Source: Aquarana catesbeiana
Taxonomy: Eukaryota > Chordata > Amphibia > Anura > Ranidae
DNA length: 64,000 bases
NCBI RefSeq assembly: GCF_042186555.1
Contig: NC_133327.1
Coordinates: 105,923,167 to 105,987,166, forward strand
Direction of reading: 5' to 3'
The notes beneath the pieces are model-generated. The model saw only the letters and a list, made by a program, of their open reading frames with translations. It made no database searches and was not told where the DNA came from. Numbering within the stretch: the first letter of the stretch is position 1; each line of letters begins with the position of its first letter. A program made the translations under genes and the position numbers. This document shows positions 34,089-44,894 of the stretch, one piece after another.

Positions 34089-37000
34089 ATGCCATTCACT
34101 ATACTATCATTAAATGCCAACGGCCTCAATCATCCTGCCAAGAGACACTCACTGTGGAGGTCCGCTACAGATCTTCACAGTGACATCCTTTGCATCCAGG
34201 AAACACACCTGCTTACCAATGATACATCCCTATGCAAGAAAAACCATTTTCCTCATCTGTTCCACGCCACTCATTCAACTAAAACCAGAGGGGTCATGAT
34301 TGCAATCAGGGACTCACTGGACTTCCAACTTCTAGATATCGAAACAGACCCCGAAGGTCGTTTTATCATACTTGCCTGCAAAGTCAACAAAGTGACCTAC
34401 ACCATAATCAACGTCTATGCCCCAAATTCTTGCCAAACGAAATACCTTCACAGAGTCCTACGTAAAGCCAAACACATTCAAAAAGGACACCTAATACTCT
34501 GTGGAGACTTCAGTCTCGTCCCTGAATTATCCATCGACTCTACATCGACAGCAACCCGAAGAGACTCACCTCTGAAAAAATGTATCTCCTCCCAAGACCT
34601 CTACGACGTTTGGCGCTGTCACCATGGCTCCGAACGGGACTACACTTTTTTTTCCTCCAGGCACCGCTCATATTCGAGAATAGACCTGTTCCTAACCGAC
34701 AAGCTTATTCTACAAAAAATATCTACCTCCACAATCCACACCACAACATGGTCGGACCATGCCCCAATCTCTATCACGATCCAAGACTCTAACTTACAAC
34801 AAAATACATTTATTTGGCGAGTAAACAACCATATTATTCAACACAACCAATATGCGCCAACTATTGCAGAACAAATAACTGATTTTTTCTCACTAAACAA
34901 AGGCTCGGTGCCCGACCCTGCCGTGGTGTGGAGTACGCACAAAGCGTACATGAGAGGAATGTTAATTAAATTAAGCTCCCATCATAAGAAAAAGAGGACA
35001 CAACGTATAGACGACTTAACAACTCAAATAGCAGCCCTAGAATTGAAACACAAATCTGACCCCCGAGACCACCAGACAAATCACCTCTTGTCCCTCAGAC
35101 AGGAACTCAGAACACTACTCCTTCACTCTTACGAATTTCTTCAGAAAAAATTTAAGGCGACATCGTACTCTACCTCTAACAAAGCGGGGAAGAAACTAGC
35201 ACAAAGACTGAAAGGCAGGCGCACCAAAGCCAAAATTTCTCAACTCTTCCACCCTCACACCAAAGCCCCGTTGAGTAACCCCCAAGACATAGCCAATGCC
35301 TTCAGTGTCTATTATGAAGACTTATATAATCTAAAACAAGACCCTCTCACACACCAACCTACCCCAGACGATATTGACCAATTTCTCAGGAAAGTCAAAC
35401 TACCCACACTGACAACAGTCCAACTGACCGCCTTAAATGCCCCCTTCACAGAAAAAGAAATAAAAACAACAATTGCCTCGCTACCTAGCAGCAAAGCCCC
35501 AGGCCCTGACGGCCTAACTGGGGAATACTATAAACAATTTTCATCCCATTTGACCCCATACCTAACAGAACTATATAACCACGTTGCCTCCTCTTCTACT
35601 TTCTCTAAAGAATACTTGAATGCTTTAGTGATAACATTACCGAAACCAGGGAAACAGTCAAATGTACCTCAAAATTTCCGCCCAATATCTCTGCTAAATC
35701 TCGACCTTAAAATTTACGCTAAAACCATAGCAACAAGATTGATCAAAATTATGCCCACTATTATACACCATGACCAGACGGGGTTCACAAAAGGCAGACA
35801 ATCCTCTGATGCCACCAGAAGTATGATAAACCTAATCCACCACGCTGAATCCACCAGAACGCCTTCTCTGCTCCTTTCCTTGGATGCAGAGAAGGCGTTC
35901 GATAGGGTACATTGGACCTACCTTGAAAAGGTCCTCCAAAAGTTTGGGTTCCAGGGTCAGATTCTTGGAGCCATTATGGCACTATACTCCAACCCCGAAG
36001 CTCAAGTTTACACAGAGGGCATGCTCTCCTGCCCATTTCCCATTACCAATGGCACCCGCCAAGGCTGCCCTCTATCTCCCCTCATATTCAATATGCTCAT
36101 GGAGCCCCTAGCAGAAAGTATCCGTTCTCACCCCAACATCTCTGGCTTACAAATTGGAACCACACACCATAAGATCAGCTTGTTTGCGGATGACATCATT
36201 CTTATCCTATCCAATCCGACTGTTTCCCTGGCTAAAGTAGAAAATATGCTCCAATGGTTTAGTTCGATCTCCTATTACAAGGTGAATACATCCAAATCCT
36301 TCATCCTAGACATAAACATAAACGCCACCATAAAAAACCTTTTACAACTGCAATATCCTTGACATATCGCTGACATATCTTACCTGGGCATTAAACTCCC
36401 AAGAAACACTAAAAACCTCTATTCAAGTAATTTCCTTCCACTACTCCAGACCATACAACAAACAACACAACAAATAGCAAAACACGAACTTTCTTGGACA
36501 GGCAAACTTGCGGCCTTCAAAATGATATGCCTCCCCCAAATACTTTATTATTTCAGAACCCTACCCATTCCACTACCTGCCACGTTTTTTAGATCCCTAC
36601 GTACAACGTACAACAAACTCCTGTGGAATGGTAAATGTCCCAGGTGTGCACATCAACAACTGGTTAAACACAAACAAGTGTGTGGTACAAGCACTCTAGA
36701 TTTTGAAGATTATCATTTAGCAGCTATTCTGGCCCAATTACCCTGCTGGTTCCAACCATCTCCAACCACACTATGGGGACAAATTGAATGCTCCTCCATC
36801 ACAAGATCAGACCTGAAAACCTGGTTATTGAGCATCCCACTGGGCTCACCGATCCCAAAATCCCTATCTCCAACTATTAAAGCATCAGCGCAGGCCTGGA
36901 GAAAAGTGTCCACCTTAATGAACCACACTCCTCATGAACCACAAACACAGATCCCTCTAGCCACCTTGAAACATATAACGCCTGAACTCTCAGTAACCTC

Positions 37001-37920
37001 ATGGACACATAAAGGCATAGGGTCCCTACAACAGTTACTACAAGACAACTCCCTCAAACCATTTTCACAATTGCAATCTGAATATACACTACCCACATCT
37101 GAACATTTCACTTACCTTCGTATACAACACTGCCTCAAAGCTGTCCCCCTTCCTCTATACAACATCCACCTCAAGACTTGGGACTATCTCACTAACCCTG
37201 ACACAAATCTCAGAGGAATCTCATACTTCTACAACTCCCTCCACCAAAAACAAACCTTCACCAAACTAAAACCACATAGGAAATGGGAAATTGATCCGAA
37301 CCACAAATTCACAGACAATCAATGGCATCAAGCCTTCAAGTCAATATACAAAGCCACAAAATGCGCGGCCCTTTGGGAATTGGCGCAAAAAATTTCTCTG
37401 CGTTGGTATATGACCCCAGCCAGAATCACGTCCATTAATCCCCAAATTCCCAACACACGCTGGAGATGTAAATCATCCCCAAGTGATCTACTTCATGTTT
37501 TATGGACATGCCATCTTCTTAAAACATACTGCGATAGTATTTTCCAGCTAATCTCGCACATCACTCACATCAATACTCCCCCCCTCCCCAGCACTTGCGA
37601 TCCTGAACCTTACTATCGAAGACTTTCCTCACCCTCTTAGAATAGTGACCACCCACGTCCTGATGGCAGCTAGACTTAATATAGCTAGACACTGGAAGTC
37701 CGCCACACCTTTAACTTGGTATCATTACATTACAGCTATGAGCATGCATCTGCTACTGGCACAAACCATTATACAAAAGTACAATCCAGCTGGCAACCAT
37801 GGACCACCTGGACTAGACACTGCGCACCTCACGACTAAATTTACTGCAGTACAACCCCTTCCTCTTGACCGAGCAATACCAAGAATAGAGCACTCTTATA
37901 TGCATATGTTCATCTGGTAA
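34089..37920 (+). pseudogene. LINE copy B ORF2 (endonuclease-reverse transcriptase), one stop and one frameshift
   Basis: The open part from the ATG at 34089 gives 757 residues. The APE endonuclease has LSLNANGLN, CIQETHL, NVYAPN, CGDFS and WSDHAPI. The RT has APGPDGLTGEYY, FRPISLLNLDLK, LDAEKAFDRVHW, NGTRQGCPLSPL and LFADDIIL (FADD at about residue 699). A TGA at 36360-36362 stops it, but the same frame continues (YLGIKLP and beyond) to 37640. A second break is a +1-type shift in a C run near 37577-37590; the new frame runs on to 37920. With only two lesions this copy is a relatively young pseudogene. Confidence 0.9.
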
Positions 37921-38253
37921 CCTTTCAAAATAACTCCTATTTTTGGAATATTACAAGATTAGGTGGTCCACTTCGCTCCTGTGGCTCTAGAGATCCCACA
38001 TGGGGTGTTACACTAGTGAAGTGGACCAGCCACAGCTACAAAACATTACAACTGTTAGAGATACTGATTAGTATGTACTTATTGCAATAGATTATTGTGT
38101 ATGGAGAAAGTTGTACTCTACTCAGAATGGAGATATTTTATTGCATTGTCCACCAAACGTCATTGCACGACGTACAATGTTCAATTGTACAATGTTTATT
38201 CTGCGAAAATTAATAAAAATATTGATGAAAAAAAAAATATATATATCAGTACA

Positions 38254-38439
38254 TAAAATACATAGAGTGATACCAGTGATAACAGGCCCACTAGTGTATC
38301 TTACTCTGAGGGGTCCCATAATATTTGTAATATGTGTGTAATAGTTTCTGTTTGTTGACTTTTACCTTGGGAATGTAACATTTCTTAGAACTCAATCATA
38401 AGAAAAAATAGCAAGAAAAACATTTGACCATGAGAGTTG
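38254..38439. other. unassigned DNA
   Basis: Short stretch after LINE copy B with no feature supported. Confidence 0.4.
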
Positions 38440-38660
38440 ACATTCAACAATAGAAACAATAGCCTAACACTATAGGCTGAGAACATTTGACCAGCAGGGG
38501 AAAAATATGAGTGAGACCTCAGCACTGTGTACAGTTTACTGGAAATCTTGTGATAATTGCCAAATGAATGGGTGGCCGAGCGAACCTCTTGCTGCAATAT
38601 AAAGTGGAACATTTAGCAGTGGATTATTACCACTGCTAAATGCAACAGCTTTCTGCTGGT
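38440..38660 (-). repeat. dispersed repeat R1, copy 1 (inverted relative to 43164-43380)
   Basis: Words such as TAGCCTAACACTATAG, CAGCAGGGGAAA, GTGAGACCT, TGCCAAATGAATGGGTGG and TACCACTGCTAAAT occur here in the reverse complement of the order seen at 43164-43380. No ends are resolved. Confidence 0.6.
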
Positions 38661-39039
38661 TGTTAGGGAGCCAGCTAGTGCTGACATCCTAACAGCCAGT
38701 GACTTAACCCTGCCAGGTACATTCTGCGACTAAGGCTATTGCTGAAACGCATCAGCTTTATTGTTTTATCGTCACTCTGATGTACCAATTAACGACACTT
38801 CAAGGATTACAGTTCTGCCGACTCTTCTTACTACAGGTACATTATGCTATCAGCAGGAGATTTCTGTATAACAGGTGAATGTAAACAATCAGTAGGGGTA
38901 AAGTAAAAAACATAAACAAATAAAATGGTGTGATGTTCAAGGGGGATCCACCAAAAACTAAGAAAATGGTGTAGTTTCCTCCCAAGTTCCAGTCACTTCA
39001 AGCCCAGAATGGATTTTGACAAGGAATACCATGCAAAAA

Positions 39040-39400
39040 AAAATCAAGAAAAAAAAGTGTATGCCCTCCAAAATCCGTATCAGACCCTTATTCAGGTATA
39101 CAGCCTGGGTGGCCTGAACCTGAACCATACTAGGCCACATGTCCTCAATATATAGGGGAGCATCTTGTCAGGAGGGACCCCCTGGCAAAGCACCTTTTCC
39201 CCATGTTGATAAGGATAAGGGCTTGTTCCCCACAACCCTGGCCCAGTCGTTGTAGGGGGTCTGTTGGAGGAAGGTTTATCGGAATCTAAAAGGCACCTTG
39301 AAAAATAAGGGGGCCTCCAGATACCAGCCCTCCATGTGCATGAATAAGGGGTACATTGCATACATTCCCCTATGCATTCACAAAAAAAAGGTTAATAGGA
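39040..39400 (-). repeat. fragment related to hAT-derivative inner sequence
   Basis: CCATACTAGGCCACATG, CCCATGTTGATAAGGATAAG, TTGTAGGGGGTCTGTTGG and TTATCGGAATCTAAAAG match, with changes, the blocks at 45660-45860 and 58720-58900. No hAT terminus is attached. It is likely a decayed fragment of the same family. Confidence 0.55.
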
Positions 39401-39788
39401 AATAAATGCAATGACCCCAAGAAGAGCAAAGAATGCAGTTTCAAATTCCAACACACAGCAGCTCGGCAACTCCAATGTTGTCAGGTGACGGCATCCAGCA
39501 TGGCTTGACAAGCCCGCTTAAACAGAGGAGGTGGGGAATCAGCCCAGTCACCGAAAATGGAAGATTGGCCTTAGCTTCTCTCCCCCCATGCCACTCCCCT
39601 CTGATGTGTTTCACCCTCCTATGGACTTAGTCAAAGGCAATACATTTAATGTATAATGCTTTCTAAAAAGTTAAATGAAATATATTGATTCCCCTTTTCC
39701 CTTTTCTTACTTCTCTTTTTCCCTCCTTCACCCCCCTCCTTTTCCCTTTTCTCCCCCTCCTTTCCCCTTTTATTTTCCCTTTAATAGA
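39401..39788. other. unassigned DNA with pyrimidine-rich tract
   Basis: A CT-rich stretch lies at about 39690-39780. Nothing else is supported. Confidence 0.5.
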
Positions 39789-39790
39789 TA

Positions 39791-41390
39791 CAGTGCCTTG
39801 AAAAAATATTCATACCCCTTAAAATTTTCCACATTTTGTCATGTTACAACCAAAAACGCAAATGTATTTTATTGGGATTTTATGTGATAGACCAACACAA
39901 AGTGGCACATAATTGTGAAGTGGAAGGAAAATGATAAATGGTTTTCCAAATTTTTTTTACAAATAAATATGTGAAAGGTGTGTCGTGCATTTATATTCAA
40001 CCCCCTTTACTCTGATACCCCTAACTTAAATTTAGTGGAACCAATTGCCTTCTGAAGTCACCTAATTAGTAAATAGGTCCACCTGTGCGTAATTTATTCT
40101 CAGTATAAACACAGCTGTTCTGTGAAGCCCTCAGAGGTTTGTTAGAGAACCTTAGTGAACAAACAGCATAATGAAGGCAAAGGAACACACCAGACAGGTC
40201 AGGGATAAAGTTATGGAGAAGTCTAAAGCAGGTTTAGGTTATAAAAAAATATCCCAAGCTTTGAACATCTGACGGAGCACTGTTCAATCCATCATTCGAA
40301 AATGAAAAGAGTATGGCACAACTGCAAACCAACCAAGACATGGCCATCCACCTAAACTGACAGGCCAGGCAAGGAGAGCATTAATCAGAGAAGCAGCCAA
40401 GAGGCGCATGGTAACTCTGGAAAAGCTGCAGAGATCCACAGCTCAGGTGAGAGAATCTGTCCACAGGACAGCTATTAGTCGTGCACTCCACAAATCTGGC
40501 CTTTATGGAAGAGTGGCAAGAAGAAAAGCCATTGTTTAAAGAAAGCCATAAGACGTCCCATTTGTAGTTTAAAAGAACCCATGTGGGGGACACAGCAAAC
40601 ATGTGGAAGAAGGTGCTCTGGTCAGGCGAAACCAAAATTAAACTTTTTGGCCTAAAACCTAAACACTATGTGTGGCGGAAAACTAACACTGCACATCACC
40701 CTGAACACACCATCCTCACCGTGAAACATGGTGGTGGCAGCATCATATTGTGGGGATGCTTTTTTTCAGCAGGGACAGGGAAGTTGATCAGAGTTGGTGG
40801 GAAGATGGATGGAGCCAAATACAGAGCAAATTTAGATGAAAACTTGTTAGAGACTGGAGCGGAGGTTCACCTTCCAGCAGGACAATGACCCTAAACATAC
40901 AACCATAGCTACAATGGAATGGTTTAGATCACAGCATATTCATGTGTTAAAATGCCCACTCAAAGTCCAGACCTAAATCCAATTGAGAATCTGTGGCAAG
41001 ACATGAAAATTGCTGTCCACAGATGCTCTCCATCCAATCTTACAGAGCCTAAGCTATTTTGCAAAGTAGAATGGACAAAAATGTCACTGTCTACATGTGC
41101 AAAGCTGGTAGAGACATCCCCGAAAAGACTTGCAGATGTAATTGCAGTGAAAGGCGGTTCTACAAAATATTGACTCAGGGGGCTGAATACAAATTCATGC
41201 CACACTTTTCACATAATTATTTGTAAAAAAAAAATAAAACCATTTATTATTTTCCTTCCACTTCACAATTATGTGCCACTTTGTGTTGGTCTATCACATA
41301 AAATCTCAATAAAATACATTTACGTTTTTGGGTGTAACATGACAAAATGTGGAAAATTTCAAGGGGTATGAATACTTTTTCAAGGCACTG
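39791..41390 (+). mobile_element. Tc1/mariner transposon, 1600 bp, inactive
   Basis: TA at 39789-39790 and 41391-41392 flank ends that begin CAGTGCCTTGAAAAA on both strands. The inverted repeats extend about 215 bp with scattered differences (39791 to about 40005 and 41175-41390). This long-inverted-repeat design is typical of Tc1-like elements of fish and frogs. The inside holds a broken transposase gene. Total length is normal for the family. Confidence 0.95.
40171..41173 (+). pseudogene. Tc1-like DDE transposase, broken
   Basis: From the ATG at 40171 the frame reads MKAKEHTRQVRDKV, the paired-like helix-turn-helix start. It hits TGA at 40270-40272 and 40303-40305. Later pieces read HVLWSG-type text where the first catalytic aspartate (WSDETK) is replaced by glycine (WSGETK), then NDPKHTT, and in another frame SPDLNPIENLW near 40965. 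At least two stops and one frameshift are present, and the first DDE residue is lost. The gene ends with TGA at 41171-41173, next to the right inverted repeat. Confidence 0.9.
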
Positions 41391-42071
41391 TATATTAAGA
41401 GGCCCTGCATTACTCTGTTGAGAAATGGTGGATTCATTTTTCTACCTTGTACCACCTGGCCTGGTCTGGAATCATGGACACTGGAGCCACGAGTTGTAGT
41501 ATGTTTTTTAAAGGGGGCATTTTAATGTTGAGCAGTTTGGGTATGACTAAGTATAGGTGTTTTTATATATTGTTCTCTACTTATTTTTCCTTTTCTCTAT
41601 AAAGTTTCCTACCTTTTCAGCTTTGTGTGTATATGTCCATCAATGACATTTCTAACACACTTAATGGTGGTTTATATGAGAGTCCCCATCCCCTGTCTTT
41701 ATTGACCTGTTAACATTCTACATGTGGGTTAAAGTATAACTAAAGGAAAAAATTCTTTTTTAGTTTTGGACAGAGTGGAGATGGATTAGAAGACCTGTTA
41801 GGGTTGTATTGCTGTCTGTGTCCCTAATAGGGAGATTCACCCTCTCAATTTGTCTTGTTTACCATTATCATTGAAAGTGAAAATAAAAGAAAATCCCTAA
41901 TTTTGGGTTGTCTCCAAAAAAGTAATAGAGTGGAAATCTTCCAATGGGAATACTAGTTCTGGTGACCTGGGAGTCCCAAGGGTTCCCATTGCAGGGATAT
42001 CCTCTCACCTCCTGTTTTGATTATGGAACAGGATGTGACAGTAAATCTTCCCAATGGGATACAGATGGCAA

Positions 42072-42099
42072 AATATATATATCAATATATATCTATATA

Positions 42100-42151
<52 letters not shown>

Positions 42152-42174
42152 TATATATCCCTATATATATATCC
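42072..42174. repeat. (TA)n microsatellite
   Basis: An almost pure TA tract with a few ATC interruptions. It lies immediately left of the nested MITE. Confidence 0.9.
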
Positions 42175-42513
42175 CTAAGGCCCCATTCGCACTTTGCACC
42201 TAAGTGTAGCGTTTTCAGGCAGAAAGTCACGCGATTTTACTGTGATTTTGCAGCGATTTTGACACGTTTTTGCCGCGATTTTGTGCAGGTCAAAAGGTCA
42301 CCAATATAAAAAGCAGAAAAACACCCAAATCTGCCTAAACAAATTTTTCCAGAACTTGTTTGAGCTTCAGGCGTTTTGGAGCTTCTGGCTTCAGGTGTTT
42401 TGGAGTGGAGATGTGAACCATCTCCATAGAGAATAATTGATTTTTTTTTCCCCTCCAGCATTTGTAGCTTCAGGCTTCAAGCTACAAAACACTCAGGTGT
42501 GAATGGGGCCTTA
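42175..42513. mobile_element. nested MITE with AAGGCCCCATTC ends
   Basis: The left end TAAGGCCCCATTCGCAC and the reverse complement of the right end, TAAGGCCCCATTCACAC, differ at one base. The element has no gene. TAA/TTA at the borders hints at a 3-bp target class, but a direct repeat is not clear. Confidence 0.75.
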
Positions 42514-42555
42514 CTCCAAAATGTAAAAAAAATGTTGCCTTTAGCTCTACTTTAA

Positions 42556-43163
42556 CACTCTACTTTTGTAATTGCAATTTCAGCAGAGGCCTTGTTGTGT
42601 GTGATCCTACTCTCGCCCCAGGATAATTATACCCCGCTGATGTATATTAGCTGCAATACCTTATTATTCAAGTGATATTATTTTGAAAGAATTATATTAA
42701 TAACATATTGCTATTTATTATTTTTCATGTACATTATGTATCTATCAATAAACTCTGCTTCAATACCTCCATCCTTCTAAGGAAGAAGCACTCTCTGCAA
42801 AATATATCAGGAAATTTGGACTCCCTTCACAGACATCAACATCTGAAGTGTTGGCTGTTTGGGCCTTTTGAATCGAATTTTTACATATACTGCATCATTT
42901 AGGGGTGCACATATACAGTTAGAGTATATGGAGTAGATCATTTAAAGCCTTGGTATTTAGATTGATTTGTTGGAATCGATAGTTATATCTTTATCTGTAC
43001 ATGTTTTCTAATAAATTTAGTATGTTTTAAATTAAATGTTGTTTACTCTTAGGAACCAAGGTCAATTGTTCTTTATGAGTATATGCTCTTTCTCTTGATG
43101 ATTGGTTAACCTAATCCCTTACTTAGTCTATTGACCTACTTACCCATCCAACCTTCTAGCTTT
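42556..43163. other. unassigned AT-rich DNA
   Basis: No feature supported. Confidence 0.4.
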
Positions 43164-43380
43164 GTGTGGTAAATTTAGCAGTATTAATATTACCACTGCT
43201 AAAATTTTCAAAACACACTGCAGCCGGAGGTTCCCCCAGCCACCCATTTGTTTGGTAATTCTCACAAGATTCCCCATATACTTACACAATGCTCAGGTCT
43301 CACTCATGTTCTTTCCCCTGCTGGTGGAATGTTCTTAGACTATAATGTTAGGCTATTTTCTCTAGCCTGGTCTAGGCCTC
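43164..43380 (+). repeat. dispersed repeat R1, copy 2
   Basis: See the copy at 38440-38660. The inverted arrangement across 4.7 kb brackets the Tc1 element and the MITE at 41733. Confidence 0.6.
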
Positions 43381-43642
43381 ACTGCTCCTGGTTATGTATC
43401 GTGAGCTGTAGATACAGTAGTATCTACAGTAATTATTAGAAGGGGTTTCCTGAGATCTGAATGTTATTTCCAAAGGTTCCATTATGTTTAATGGGTTGAG
43501 AAAAACTGAAGAAAAAATAAAAGTACAACAGACAACAAGTGTACACACACTTCTAGCAATCTATTCATAGTAGATATCCTTGTACAAAATATGAAAATAA
43601 AGTTAAAATCATAACTGTAGTTCAATGCCTAATGCCCTAATG

Positions 43643-44041
43643 CCCTGTACACAACTCTGAAGGTTTTTCCGACAGAATTCCGCTGACACTGTCTTGCGTA
43701 CACACGATCACACCAAAGTCCGACAGTCAAGAACGCGGTGACGTAGAACACGTACGACAGGACTAGAAAAAGGAAGTTCAATAGCCAGTAGCCAATAGCT
43801 TCCGTCTCGTACTTGCTTCAGAGCATGCGTCGTTTTGGGTACGTCGGAACAGCATATAAACAAGCGGTTTTCCCCATAGGAATTGGTTCCGTCGGAAATA
43901 TTTAGAACATGTTCTCTTTCTAGGTCCGTCAGAATTTTCAACGGAAAAAGTCAGATGAGGCATACACATGATCGGAATATACGATGAAAAGCTCCCGTCG
44001 GACTTTTCTGTCGGACATTCCGCTCATGTGTACGCGGCATA
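43643..44041. mobile_element. MITE, GTACACA-ended family, copy 2
   Basis: About 400 bp closely matching 9068-9526. The near-inverted ends CCCTGTACACA and TGTGTACGCGG support a DNA-type MITE. It has no coding capacity. Confidence 0.7.
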
Positions 44042-44136
44042 ACTCCAGAAAAAAAGGCTCTTGCTATGGTTTTCCCTTTGCACTGCAAGGGTTAACTGCT
44101 GATTTGTCTATGGAGAACATAAAAAGCAACTATACA

Positions 44137-44517
44137 TACTAAGGGATCAGAGGGGTGAACAGCCGACTCAGAGACAGTCCAGTAAAATTAAAGTGAGCTG
44201 TATTCAGCAAAAGGTAAGTCAAACAGAAAAACCACAGGCTTGTCTTGTAAAACAGTTGCACACACTGGTTAAGTTCAGTCTCTGTAGCAAACAGGTTTAT
44301 GTGCACAATTCACAGCTCTAGCCAGAGCTACAGTCTTTCATTAAGTTTAGCTCACCCCAGCAGGCCACAATCCAGCAATGGAGTTCCCCTCCCAACTCCA
44401 AGCACACAGCTCCACTGACATTTTTTGAGCACCTGATTAATAAGCAGGTCTGAAGGGGAAGTACCTGCCCTCCTAAATTAAGCCCTTCCTGACCCTGACC
44501 CAGGCTGTCCCCCCACA
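44137..44517 (-). repeat. 3' LTR of the Gypsy element
   Basis: It matches 48861-49073 plus 50167-50354, in order. On the minus strand it starts TGTGGGGGGACAGCC after a purine-rich tract that could serve as the polypurine primer. It lacks the insertion present in the other LTR and so serves as its empty site. Confidence 0.75.
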
Positions 44518-44597
44518 TATCCACCCCACCCCCCCCATTCCAGGCCAGGGGTCTGGACACCACAAGCAAACTAGACCCGGGAAAGGGAATTCGCATT

Positions 44598-44890
44598 CTA
44601 ATGTACTCTTCCTGGTCTATGCACCACCACAAACTTGAAGTCCTATAGGGCCAGAAACCACCGGGTGATTCTTAGTTCTTATCCTCATTTTTGGCCATCC
44701 ATGTAAGGGGGGCATGGTCTGACACTAGCTTGAAGGGTTGGCCTAATAGGTAGTAATGGAGTGTCTCCAATGCCCTTTTAATAGCCAGACACTATCATTC
44801 CACAATGGAATAATTCCTCTCAGCAGGTGAGAGCTTCCGGCTCAAGTATACAATGGGGTGCTCACCCCCCCCCCAACTACCTGGGACACT
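44598..44890 (-). pseudogene. Gypsy RNase H domain remnant
   Basis: Minus-strand translation in joined frames shows EHPIVYLSRKLSPAERNYSI, then CLAIKRALETLHYYLLG, SDHAPLTWMAK and RWFLAL...DFKFVVVHRPGR, the RNase H signature of Ty3/Gypsy pol. Several stops and at least two frameshifts interrupt it. It sits next to the 3' LTR, so it is the last pol domain. Confidence 0.8.
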
Positions 44891-44894
44891 ACTG

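Larger units (their letters stand above)
32256..38242 (+). mobile_element. full-length L1/Tx1-like LINE (copy B), about 6.0 kb
   Basis: The word ATATCAGTACA occurs at 32245-32255 and 38243-38253 and reads as an 11-bp target duplication. The 5' start GGGGGCGGAGTTAGCCGGAG resembles that of copy A. It has ORF1 (32393-33544, open) and ORF2 (34089-37920, one stop and one frameshift), then AATAAA at 38212 and an A run before the duplication. It is the better preserved of the two LINEs. Confidence 0.9.
41733..42551. mobile_element. TTAA-flanked MITE with nested MITE and (TA)n
   Basis: TTAA lies at 41729-41732 and 42552-42555, with ends AGTATAACTAAAGG and CCTTTAGCTCTACT. The outer sequence matches 52731-53154, which is uninterrupted. 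The extra DNA here is a (TA)n tract (42072-42160) and a second MITE (42174-42513). Confidence 0.85.
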
